This document shows positions 1-5,994 of a DNA stretch of 11,609 bases, piece after piece. The DNA is from Bacillota bacterium (GTDB lineage Bacteria; Bacillota; Clostridia; Lachnospirales; Lachnospiraceae). The notes under the pieces are model-generated. The model ran no database searches. It was not told the DNA's origin and saw nothing but the letters and a program-made list of their open reading frames with translations. Numbering within the stretch: the stretch's first letter is position 1; each line of letters opens with the position of its first letter. A program made the translations under genes and the position numbers. Location of the stretch: positions 1 to 11,609 of the forward strand of contig JAGFXQ010000086.1 of the NCBI GenBank assembly GCA_017861355.1, given 5' to 3'.

Positions 1-401
1 TCTTTCGCTTCCGGAAGAAGATTCTTGAAGATAGAGATAATTGTATTCTGTCCGATTAGTGAGGTATTCGCCTGACCCATGATCCTAAGATTAATCGAGT
101 ATAAACCGATCATGGTAAGAATACCGGACAAAATTGCAGGTATTTTGAGTTTGGTATGTAGAAATCCGGTAATAAAGCCTGCTGCCATGCCTGCCAGGAT
201 AGCGATGATCAGTGTAACAAATGGATTCCATTGATAATTCACCATTAGTACTGCGCTGATACTTCCTCCAAGTGCAAAGCTTCCTTCACAGGACATATCC
301 GCAAAGTTGAGAATTCGGAAGGTGAGATAAACACCCAGTGCCAGAATCGCCCAGGTTAGACCCTGAGATGCTGCACCGAAGATAGCCATGACGATATTCA
401 T
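1..401 (-). CDS. ABC transporter permease, TrpY-type (3' end outside window)
   Basis: Membrane permease of an ABC importer of the branched-chain amino acid permease superfamily (BPD_transp_2), the type partnered with TrpX/ABC_sub_bind lipoproteins. The visible 133 residues begin MNIVMAIFGAASQGLTW and contain the family hallmark FRILNFADMSCEGSFALGG (about residues 28-46), followed by hydrophobic segments near residues 47-58 and 62-80 and a loop with KLKIPAILSGILT. The ATG at 401 is preceded by an AGGAAC-AGG ribosome site. The reading frame stays open to base 1, so the C-terminal half lies off the left edge. It follows the substrate-binding protein gene by 170 bases on the same strand, with an intercistronic hairpin between them. 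Substrate is inferred from family only: TrpXYZ systems are linked to tryptophan or other aromatic amino acids. Confidence 0.88.
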   Translation of the reverse strand, partial: MNIVMAIFGAASQGLTWAILALGVYLTFRILNFADMSCEGSFALGGSISAVLMVNYQWNPFVTLIIAILAGMAAGFITGFLHTKLKIPAILSGILTMIGLYSINLRIMGQANTSLIGQNTIISIFKNLLPEAK

Positions 402-501
402 ATATTCCTGTTCCTTTCTTATTCATCAGTGAAAGTCTCTACCGATTATTTATGCTAATTTATAAACCTGTTATTGTTCGTGCTTCATTCTGTTGCTCTG
501 A

Positions 502-538
502 ATGAATATAGACCACATAGCGATGTGGTCTTATTCAT
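502..538 (-). other. Intercistronic hairpin between binding protein and permease genes
   Basis: A near-perfect inverted repeat: 502-518 pairs with 523-538 around the four-base loop AGCG, giving 16 base pairs with one bulged base at 509. In the minus-strand direction no T-run follows, so it is not a canonical intrinsic terminator. Its place just after the binding-protein stop fits an mRNA-stabilising or partial-termination element that raises binding protein over permease, as known for other binding-protein operons. The function is inferred. Confidence 0.6.
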
Positions 539-571
539 ACTAATCTTATAAAGTAATTCTGTCTAAATGAG

Positions 572-1534
572 TTATTTTGCCTGAAGATCTGTGGGGATCG
601 TGATGCCAAGCTTAGCCGCAACCTCTTCATTAATCTTAAGAGAATATTGATCATCCGGTAAGTACTGAACCGGCATGGAATCCGTAGTTGCTTCGCCCTT
701 GATAATCTTTACCGCCTGTTCACCGGTGATACGACCAAGCTTGTAGTAATCAATACCATAGGTAGCAAGACCGCCTGCATCAACCATTCCTTCTTCACCA
801 CAGATAACCGGAATACCATTATCATTTGCCACAAGTGCAACGGTGGGCATACCGGAAGCAATAATGTTATCCGTCGGAGCATAGATCGCATCCACCTTAC
901 CAACCAAGGACTGTACCACCTGCTGTATCTCGTTGGAATTTGATACCGTGGCATCTATTGTGGTCAGACCCAGTTCAGCAGCAGCATCCGCGGCAATTTC
1001 TGCCTGGATCTTGGAATTACTTTCGCTGGAGCAGTATAAGATTGCGATATTCTTAGCGGTTGGAATCAGTTTGGTTAAGAGCTCGATCTGATTCTTAATC
1101 GGTGTCAGATCCGAAGTACCGGATACATTTCCACCGGGCGCTTCATTGGAAGCAACCAGGCCGGAGCCTGCCGGATCAGTGACTGCAGTAATCAGAATTG
1201 GAATGTCCTTGGTTGCATTTGCCACTGCCTGTGCAGACGGGGTAGCAATAGCTAAAATCAAATCATTATTATCGTTCACCAGCTTTGTTGCAATCGTACT
1301 GGCGGTTGCCTGGTCACCCTGTGCGTTCTGGAGATCAATCTTGATATTCTCTCCATCTATGTAGCCTGCATCTGCCAGTGCATCAACAAAGCCTTTGTAA
1401 CTGGCATCAAGTGCAGCGTGGGTTACATATTGGTTTACACCGATATGAAAGACCTCCTTTGAACTGCAACCGGTAAGTACTATGGTAGACATTGCCGTTA
1501 TTAAGAGACCGGCGATCAATTTTCTTATTCTCAT
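572..1534 (-). CDS. ABC transporter substrate-binding lipoprotein, TrpX-type
   Basis: Extracytoplasmic solute receptor of the ABC_sub_bind (TrpX-like) family, 320 residues. The start at 1534 gives a lipoprotein signal peptide (basic MRIRK, hydrophobic core, lipobox LTGC with Cys23) and has an AGGAGG site about 10 bases upstream. An in-frame ATG at 1576 adds 14 residues but has no ribosome site and would spoil the signal peptide. The two-lobed periplasmic-binding fold shows its usual landmarks: IGVNQYVTHAALDASYKGF (31-49), ATPSAQA (97-103), AVTDP (117-121) and GGNVSGTSD (134-142). It captures a small solute outside the cell and delivers it to the permease encoded next. TrpX homologues bind aromatic amino acids, but the ligand cannot be read from this sequence. 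A promoter lies at 1623-1651; no T-box or tryptophan leader peptide is visible. Confidence 0.9.
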   Translation of the reverse strand: MRIRKLIAGLLITAMSTIVLTGCSSKEVFHIGVNQYVTHAALDASYKGFVDALADAGYIDGENIKIDLQNAQGDQATASTIATKLVNDNNDLILAIATPSAQAVANATKDIPILITAVTDPAGSGLVASNEAPGGNVSGTSDLTPIKNQIELLTKLIPTAKNIAILYCSSESNSKIQAEIAADAAAELGLTTIDATVSNSNEIQQVVQSLVGKVDAIYAPTDNIIASGMPTVALVANDNGIPVICGEEGMVDAGGLATYGIDYYKLGRITGEQAVKIIKGEATTDSMPVQYLPDDQYSLKINEEVAAKLGITIPTDLQAK

Positions 1535-1562
1535 TTGAGCATATCCTCCTATGGTATAAAGT

Positions 1563-1609
1563 AACAGCGTCGTCATCCAAATCGCTGTTTCGCTTTAAAG
1601 CTTTAACGC
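1563..1609 (-). promoter_or_regulatory. Structured leader with palindrome upstream of the TrpX-type operon
   Basis: Between the promoter and the ribosome site lie two dyads. TTAAAGCTTTAA at 1595-1606 is a perfect 12-bp palindrome, extending to 18 bp (1592-1609) with one mismatched position on each side; it would start about 7 bases after the predicted transcription start, a normal place for a repressor operator. Closer to the gene, 1563-1569 (AACAGCG) pairs with 1583-1589 (CGCTGTT) around 13 bases. The conserved T-box sequence is absent. Roles are inferred. Confidence 0.4.
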
Positions 1610-1622
1610 TTTTAATGGATAA

Positions 1623-1651
1623 AGTCTACTATTAAATTAAGGATTAGTCAA
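1623..1651 (-). promoter_or_regulatory. Sigma-A-like promoter for the TrpX-type ABC operon
   Basis: Read on the minus strand: -35 TTGACT (1646-1651), spacer of exactly 17, -10 TAGACT (1623-1628). The -35 matches five of six consensus bases and the -10 four of six. The predicted start near 1616 leaves a leader of about 80 bases before the lipoprotein ATG. An A/T-rich stretch with nine consecutive A residues (minus strand) lies just upstream and could act as an UP-type element. Confidence 0.55.
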
Positions 1652-1714
1652 TACTTTTTTTTTCCCAATTTTAGTAATCCTTCTCGTTTACCGTTACTTT
1701 GAGGATCTTTACAC

Positions 1715-1750
1715 AAAAAAAGACCCGATCCAAGGAAGAAGGAACCGGGT
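1715..1750 (-). terminator. Rho-independent terminator after the MBL-fold gene
   Basis: On the minus strand an ACCCGGTTCC arm (1741-1750) pairs with GGATCGGGT (1723-1731), with one mismatch and a one-base bulge, and is followed by about eight T residues (1715-1722). It begins 14 bases after the MBL-fold stop codon and separates that gene from the ABC operon. Confidence 0.85.
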
Positions 1751-1764
1751 GGATTCAAATATTC

Positions 1765-2514
1765 TTATTTATACACGTTTTCATGCCAGCCTGTATGCAA
1801 AAAGGTACATTTACAGTTTTTTGTTGCCTGCTCAACTGTAATCTCTTCATCATGGCTTAGTATCTCACAAAGGTAGTAACAAACATTTTTTGTGTCCGCA
1901 ATAATTTTATGCTGTTCGAAGATCACATCTCCATGTCCTGGAAGGAAGATATAATTACTAAGCTTCGCCAGGTTATGAACAGAGACATAATAATTAATAA
2001 TACTGTGCTTTGTTACACGCGGCAATAAAGGCTCGCCTGTCGTGGCATACATCAGTTCATCCGCGATATATAGGTATTTCTCATTGATTTTAATTAGCAA
2101 AGTACATATGGATTGACCTGGATTATGAATGAGTTCCAATACCTGATCACCAAATATAATTTTTCGGGATTTGTCAATCTTGATTGTCGGTTCATAATAG
2201 TTCTGTTCCTCAGCGGAGGCCCACTGATTCAAGGCCGGCTGGTAATATTGGCTGCCATAGATTGTGATACCACCCAGGAGTTTCATGCCTTGGACATGTT
2301 CTTTTTGAAAATTCGAAACAATAACTTCTTCAATTGAGATACCGGACTCTATCAGGTCCTTTCTCACTTCTTCCGTCTGAAAATCATATCCTGTATCAAT
2401 GAGTATCGCTTTGTCCCCACTGAGAATAGCGATAACATTATTACCATACAGCACATCTTCTACCGGATCGAATTTATATTGGATTATTCCTACTGATAAT
2501 TCAATCTTCTCCAT
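1765..2514 (-). CDS. Metallo-beta-lactamase-fold protein with degenerate metal site
   Basis: 249 residues with the overall plan of the MBL hydrolase fold: an N-terminal strand leading to AILIDTGYD (36-44), the ligand loop, HNPGQS (130-135), YIADELM (149-155) and LPGHGD (191-196). The usual HxHxDH loop is here N68-F-Q70-K-E72-H73, and the His of the normal PGHS motif is Gln134. Only His73, Asp152 and His194 of the classical ligands remain, so a standard dinuclear zinc hydrolase is doubtful. It may bind one metal or another ion, or be a non-catalytic relative. The C-terminal tail has two cysteines (Cys234, Cys236). The start at 2514 has an AGGCAGG site seven bases upstream. It is monocistronic: promoter and hairpins upstream, terminator at 1715-1750. 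Substrate unknown. Confidence 0.8.
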   Translation of the reverse strand: MEKIELSVGIIQYKFDPVEDVLYGNNVIAILSGDKAILIDTGYDFQTEEVRKDLIESGISIEEVIVSNFQKEHVQGMKLLGGITIYGSQYYQPALNQWASAEEQNYYEPTIKIDKSRKIIFGDQVLELIHNPGQSICTLLIKINEKYLYIADELMYATTGEPLLPRVTKHSIINYYVSVHNLAKLSNYIFLPGHGDVIFEQHKIIADTKNVCYYLCEILSHDEEITVEQATKNCKCTFLHTGWHENVYK

Positions 2515-2540
2515 TTATTAACCTGCCTTTGTCTATAAAA

Positions 2541-2585
2541 TACCTGAGAAAGTCGTCCGTTTTCCCAACCGAGTCTTCTCAGGTA
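2541..2585 (-). other. Leader hairpin just upstream of the MBL-fold gene
   Basis: TACCTGAGAA at 2541-2550 is perfectly complementary to TTCTCAGGTA at 2576-2585, a 10-bp stem closing a 25-base G-rich loop. On the minus strand it is followed by ATTTTATAG and then the ribosome site of the MBL-fold gene, about 18 bases later. It could be a weak terminator, an attenuator stem or an aptamer-like element; I do not recognise it as a named riboswitch. Confidence 0.5.
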
Positions 2586-2592
2586 ACCAAAT

Positions 2593-2653
2593 GACGATAA
2601 AAACTTCATGAAAAAAAGCTTGATATAAATGCTTCTTCCATGAAGTTATCATC
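2593..2653 (-). terminator. Long hairpin, possible terminator or leader attenuator
   Basis: AACTTCATG (2602-2610) pairs perfectly with CATGAAGTT (2639-2647). The stem continues inward through an A-rich arm and GCTTCTTC (2631-2638) and outward through 2593-2598 with 2648-2653, for more than 20 pairs with bulges. On the minus strand a short T-run follows the core stem (2599-2603). It could end transcripts from the folA-HAM1 genes, but it also lies downstream of the promoter at 2670-2698, so it would sit inside the MBL-gene leader. Confidence 0.5.
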
Positions 2654-2669
2654 AAATCCTATGCTTAAA

Positions 2670-2698
2670 ATTTTATGCCATATTAACTATAAAGTCAA
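2670..2698 (-). promoter_or_regulatory. Sigma-A-like promoter for the MBL-fold gene leader
   Basis: Minus strand: -35 TTGACT (2693-2698), 17-base spacer, -10 TAAAAT (2670-2675), each five of six to consensus. The predicted start near 2663 gives a leader of about 150 bases that contains both long hairpins. I saw no comparable promoter between the hairpins and the gene. Confidence 0.6.
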
Positions 2699-2733
2699 CG
2701 AATAATGGAATTAGGCGATATGATAAAATAGAC

Positions 2734-3369
2734 CTAGATACAGGCAGTATCTGTGTGAATCCATGTTGTAATTGCCTTCTTGAAGAATTTCTGAAACCCT
2801 CTGCTCATACTTGTACAGACATCATAATCCTCCATATCATTATAGTATTCTCCCGTAGCAATATGGACAGATAATCGGTCGATCGGAAAACCTTCCGCTA
2901 CCATTTCATGTGGTTCTTCAACAATAAGAAATGCGTCTCCACTAATGTCATCACTCATGCATTCGTATATTTCATCCTCATTCAGCACAAGGCAGATGGC
3001 ATTTTTATATCTTGCAACACACTGCCCTCCCAGATTCCTTGCTATTCCTGCATAATGCTCTACCATCTCATCATCAGACAAGGTCTTGCCATGGACATTG
3101 CGGACATGAACTCCCGGTTGCTGCTCCGGTGCGAGTCCTTCAATATAAAGTCCGGAATCGCAGGAGAATACCGGCTTATGACAACAATGATAATAAGCTA
3201 ACGCCTTAATTCTAGCGTTCTCCAGTGGATTATTGCCGCTTTCGTCCACCCTGGGCCATGCGTAGTCAAGCTCCTTCAGACCTATGATCTCAATATCAAG
3301 ACCCTTAAGATGACTTCTCATTACGTTCATCTTCCCCGGATTCCCGGTACCGAATACCAGCTTTATCAT
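2734..3369 (-). CDS. HAM1/RdgB-family NTP pyrophosphatase, divergent
   Basis: 211 residues of the HAM1/RdgB (non-canonical purine NTP pyrophosphatase) family, cytosolic enzymes that hydrolyse ITP, dITP and XTP to monophosphates and so clean the nucleotide pool. Family features seen: TGNPGK (8-13) for phosphate binding, ENARIKA (50-56), CDSGL (70-74) with the conserved Asp71, and PGVHVRN (85-91) in place of the usual PGxYSARY-like stretch. Two hallmarks are altered: the GFGYDP base-recognition motif is replaced by a region around EGFPIDR (159-165), and the C-terminal SHR is reduced to SRG near 189-191. Activity is plausible, but substrate choice may differ. Its ATG overlaps the folA stop as ATGA, implying translational coupling; GAAGGAGA lies about 11 bases upstream inside folA. 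Confidence 0.8.
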   Translation of the reverse strand: MIKLVFGTGNPGKMNVMRSHLKGLDIEIIGLKELDYAWPRVDESGNNPLENARIKALAYYHCCHKPVFSCDSGLYIEGLAPEQQPGVHVRNVHGKTLSDDEMVEHYAGIARNLGGQCVARYKNAICLVLNEDEIYECMSDDISGDAFLIVEEPHEMVAEGFPIDRLSVHIATGEYYNDMEDYDVCTSMSRGFQKFFKKAITTWIHTDTACI

Positions 3370-3854
3370 AAGTGATAGTTCTCCTTCTGTCTCCTTGTAT
3401 AGGTTAAATACTGATAAGGAATCTCTCCTTCAAAGCTCTCCTCCTGGATCAGTTCAAATTCATCTTCGTTAAAGCTTGGAAAATAAGTATCTCCTTCTAC
3501 TTCAAGATCGATCATAGTCAGATACATCGTGTCCACCAGTGGAAGAGCTTCTCGGTAGAGTTGCTCTCCCCCTGCTACAAAGGCATCCTCTTCTCCGATA
3601 TAGTCAATTGCTTCCGACAGAGATCCCAGAGTAATGCAATTCTCATATTCATAGCTTGCAGTACTGGATATTACAATTGTCTTTCGATTCGGTAAAGGTT
3701 TACCGATTTCTTCAAAGGAACGCTTTCCCATGATAACCGTCTTACCAATCGTCAGTTCCTTGAAGCGTTTTTGCTCCCCTTTTATCTTCCATGGGATAAC
3801 ACCCTTATTTCCAATCACATAATTCTTCGATAATGCAGCGATGAGTGCAAGCAT
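3366..3854 (-). CDS. folA: Dihydrofolate reductase
   Basis: Cytosolic enzyme reducing dihydrofolate to tetrahydrofolate with NADPH, needed for thymidylate, purine and glycine synthesis. 162 residues, the normal bacterial length. Motifs: LIAALSKNYVIGNKG (4-18), the substrate-site IPW (20-22) followed by the acidic catalytic residue Glu27 (Asp27 in E. coli), VIMGKRSFEEIGKPLPNR (40-57) for NADPH binding, and the FVAGGEQLY stretch (92-100) near the cofactor pyrophosphate. Asp/Glu at position 27 both occur in functional enzymes. The ATG at 3854 has an AGGAGA ribosome site six bases upstream. It overlaps the HAM1-family gene by four bases and lies 69 bases after the RodA-family gene, so the three may be cotranscribed, with a possible internal -10 element at 3888-3893. 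Confidence 0.95.
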   Translation of the reverse strand: MLALIAALSKNYVIGNKGVIPWKIKGEQKRFKELTIGKTVIMGKRSFEEIGKPLPNRKTIVISSTASYEYENCITLGSLSEAIDYIGEEDAFVAGGEQLYREALPLVDTMYLTMIDLEVEGDTYFPSFNEDEFELIQEESFEGEIPYQYLTYTRRQKENYHL

Positions 3855-3887
3855 AAATTCTCCTTCGTTTCTTCCTGATAATGATCT

Positions 3888-3893
3888 ATTATA
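3888..3893 (-). promoter_or_regulatory. Possible -10 element upstream of folA
   Basis: A perfect TATAAT on the minus strand 34 bases before the folA ATG, in the 69-base gap after the RodA-family gene. The matching -35 position (TAGATT at spacing 17) is poor, so this may be a weak internal promoter or chance in an A/T-rich gap. Confidence 0.3.
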
Positions 3894-3923
3894 ACTTATT
3901 TTCCATATGAAATCTATTTACCG

Positions 3924-5090
3924 CTACCGTTTTCCTTTATACGTTCTTCCAACTCCGATATTTATTACAAGTCCCACTGCAATCATCGAACTGATTAAGG
4001 AAGTAAGTCCATAGCTGATAAAAGGTAATGTCAAGCCGGTATTGGGTAAAAGCTTAGTGGCTACACCGACATTTACAAAAATCTGAAAGATCAGATAAGC
4101 AGATACCCCCATACAAATAATTCTCCCCATATAGTCAGAGGTATGAGCCGAGATGATCAGGCATCGAAAGATTAACAGCGCATAAAGCATAATGATTAAG
4201 AAGCTTCCCAGGAATCCGAATTCCTCACCGACTATCGCAAAAACAAAATCACTTTCCTTTGCATAGATGTCCTGATACGTTCTGTCTTTCTCAGACTCTG
4301 TGGAGATTGTCTTACCATGCAGACCCCCGGAACCTATCGCTGCAATTGACTGATTTTGCTGATAGTCACCGGTCAAGTCATCACTCTCATCCGTGGATAA
4401 AAAAGATAAGACCCTCTTGATCTGATAATCCTCAACAAATGGTATATTAACTTTAAATACAGCTACTCCAATGAAGACCACAGCAATAACAGGCAGAATC
4501 AGTGCCAGTGCTGTACCGATTACTTTGTAACTAATTCCAGAAGAATATACTATGATAGCAAATATAAACAAGATAGCTAAGCTTGAGCTCAAATGTGGCT
4601 CCAATATAATTAATCCTATGGGTAATGCTGTCACTGCAATCAGTATCATCAACACATACCAACGATTTAATCTATCTTTAAAATGATTACATAGAAAAGC
4701 CAGGAAAAGGATCAAAACAACCTTCGTCAGCTCAGATGGCTGAAATGGGATACCAAAGATTATCACCCATCTTTTCACATTATTTAAATTGGTTCCTCCA
4801 ATCAACGTATAAGCTAAGATGGATATCATGGATATATATATAAAAAACGATACATTGCATATAAAGTGGTAATCCACCAGAATAATTATGATAATCAGTA
4901 TGTAGCCGATAGAAATTCCCGCCAAATGCTTAATAAATACTGAATTCTGCTCTTCACTCAGTAAAAATGCCTGTCTTTCGCAAAACAAGCCGATGCCGAT
5001 CAATATTGTCATGGTAATGATAACAATGAAGTCTATTCTTTTAATGCTTTCTTTTACCTTTTCTCTCATGGCTCCCCGGCTTTCATCCAA
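3924..5090 (-). CDS. RodA/FtsW/SpoVE-family peptidoglycan glycosyltransferase
   Basis: Polytopic SEDS-family membrane protein, 388 residues with about ten hydrophobic segments. SEDS proteins polymerise lipid II glycan strands together with a class B PBP. Landmarks: GIPFQPSELTK (113-123), YQQNQSIAAIGSGGLHGK (243-260), KESDFVFAIVGEEFGFLG (278-295) with Asp281 at the position of the essential RodA aspartate, and LLPNTGLTLPFISYG (347-361). Unusual is EPHLSSS (164-170), where the family normally has EPDLGT/S or QPDLGT. The start is uncertain: ATG 5090 has no ribosome site, while the in-frame ATG at 5069 follows GGGGAG very closely and begins MREKVKESIKR. No PBP gene is adjacent, so elongation versus sporulation role cannot be decided. 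Promoter at 5143-5171; folA follows. Confidence 0.88.
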   Translation of the reverse strand: MDESRGAMREKVKESIKRIDFIVIITMTILIGIGLFCERQAFLLSEEQNSVFIKHLAGISIGYILIIIIILVDYHFICNVSFFIYISMISILAYTLIGGTNLNNVKRWVIIFGIPFQPSELTKVVLILFLAFLCNHFKDRLNRWYVLMILIAVTALPIGLIILEPHLSSSLAILFIFAIIVYSSGISYKVIGTALALILPVIAVVFIGVAVFKVNIPFVEDYQIKRVLSFLSTDESDDLTGDYQQNQSIAAIGSGGLHGKTISTESEKDRTYQDIYAKESDFVFAIVGEEFGFLGSFLIIMLYALLIFRCLIISAHTSDYMGRIICMGVSAYLIFQIFVNVGVATKLLPNTGLTLPFISYGLTSLISSMIAVGLVINIGVGRTYKGKR

Positions 5091-5142
5091 TGCTATAACG
5101 AAGGATAGGTTTTAATCATCGTTCCAACTGGTTATTATTACC

Positions 5143-5171
5143 ATTATAATCGTTCCTATTCCAAGGGACAA
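5143..5171 (-). promoter_or_regulatory. Promoter of the RodA-family gene, with nearby dyad and repeats
   Basis: Minus strand: -35 TTGTCC (5166-5171), 17-base spacer, perfect -10 TATAAT (5143-5148). The predicted start near 5136 falls inside TGGTTATTATTACCA (5129-5143), a 15-bp palindrome with one mismatched pair. The octamer GGAACGAT occurs twice on the minus strand (5149-5156 and 5118-5125), 31 bases apart. These are candidate operator sites; the regulator is unknown. Confidence 0.5.
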
Positions 5172-5190
5172 GCTGTATTTGAAATAAGAT

Positions 5191-5231
5191 AAAACAAAGG
5201 CAACCAGTAGTTTTACATTCTACCGGTTGCC
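5191..5231 (-). terminator. Rho-independent terminator after the LytTR regulator gene
   Basis: Minus strand: GGCAACCGGTAG (5220-5231) pairs with CTACTGGTTGCC (5199-5210), 12 base pairs including one G-U, loop of nine, then TTTGTTTT (5191-5198). It lies 23 bases after the LytTR regulator stop and ends the kinase-FloA-regulator block. Confidence 0.9.
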
Positions 5232-5253
5232 CGTTTTAACATTATCACACCAT

Positions 5254-5994
5254 CTACAGAAAACGCTTCTTGATCTCTTCAAACTTCTCAGCCGTCATCA
5301 ATGCATCCTTATCGATATCCTTGAAGGTTACAATATAGGTCCATCTTCCGTAGGGCTCGATCTTCTTAATCTGCGACACATTGATCAGATAGGATTTATG
5401 GCTTCGCATAAATTGCTCGCCATCCAGCTTCGCTTCAATATCACTCAGACTTGCTGAGGTTGTGAAGGAGTCCTTTTTCGTATAGATTACCGTTGAACTG
5501 TTCTCCCTTTGAACTAATATAATCTCGTTGATATCCACAAAGCTCATACTTTCCTTGCCTTTTACCAACAATTTCTCAAGTCCGCGTTCATATTTTATTA
5601 TCTTATCCAGATTTTCCTTACGATCCGGTTCCGAAAATGCTTTAATGCGGTCCAGTGTCTGGTATACCCGCTCAACATTGAAGGGCTTTACCAGATAATC
5701 AAAGGCATATACCTCAAAAGCATTTGACATATATTCGGAATGAGCTGTCGCAAAGACAATTTTGGTCTTCGGTTCCATATCTGCGATGATCTTGGCACAC
5801 TCCAAGCCATTGTCACCGTTAATCTCGATATCAAGAAAGATTACCTCTGCTCTTGTCTTTGTGAATAAAGCCAGTGCATCCTCCTGATTATCGCATTCGC
5901 CAACGATTTCGAAGCCTTCTTTACGCTCAATGATTTTCTGTAGCAGTTTACGGACTCCGCTTTCATCATCGACTAAGATTACTTTAATCGCCAT
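5254..5994 (-). CDS. LytTR-family response regulator
   Basis: 246 residues. N-terminal receiver domain (about 1-120): acidic pair Asp9-Asp10 in LVDDE, phospho-acceptor Asp55 in VIFLDIEINGDNG, Thr83 in FATAHSE and Lys103 in YLVKPF. C-terminal LytTR DNA-binding domain (about 135-246), with the typical FMRSHKSYLINVSQI (195-209). LytTR regulators bind direct-repeat DNA sites and usually pair with AgrC/LytS-like sensor kinases. The only kinase in view, at 8128-8955, is of a compatible type and is four genes upstream on the same strand. The gene overlaps the preceding 103-residue ORF by 11 bases and has only a weak GAGAGAAG ribosome site, suggesting coupled translation. Terminator at 5191-5231. Targets are not known; the cluster itself is a candidate. 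Confidence 0.93.
   Translation of the reverse strand: MAIKVILVDDESGVRKLLQKIIERKEGFEIVGECDNQEDALALFTKTRAEVIFLDIEINGDNGLECAKIIADMEPKTKIVFATAHSEYMSNAFEVYAFDYLVKPFNVERVYQTLDRIKAFSEPDRKENLDKIIKYERGLEKLLVKGKESMSFVDINEIILVQRENSSTVIYTKKDSFTTSASLSDIEAKLDGEQFMRSHKSYLINVSQIKKIEPYGRWTYIVTFKDIDKDALMTAEKFEEIKKRFL

Noticed and set aside
502..538. Intrinsic terminator ending the binding-protein gene
   Set aside because: No T-run follows the stem in the direction of transcription, and the partner permease gene continues downstream.
1574..1576. Upstream ATG start for the TrpX-type lipoprotein
   Set aside because: No ribosome site; it adds 14 residues that would disrupt a standard lipoprotein signal peptide, while the ATG at 1534 has AGGAGG.
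1535..1700. T-box or tryptophan-leader peptide upstream of the TrpX-type operon
   Set aside because: The conserved T-box sequence is absent, the leader is too short, and no short Trp-rich ORF was found.
2541..2653. MITE or insertion-sequence ends formed by the two hairpins
   Set aside because: Each stem has its own unrelated sequence, no target-site duplication or shared terminal repeats are visible, and both fit a leader RNA better.
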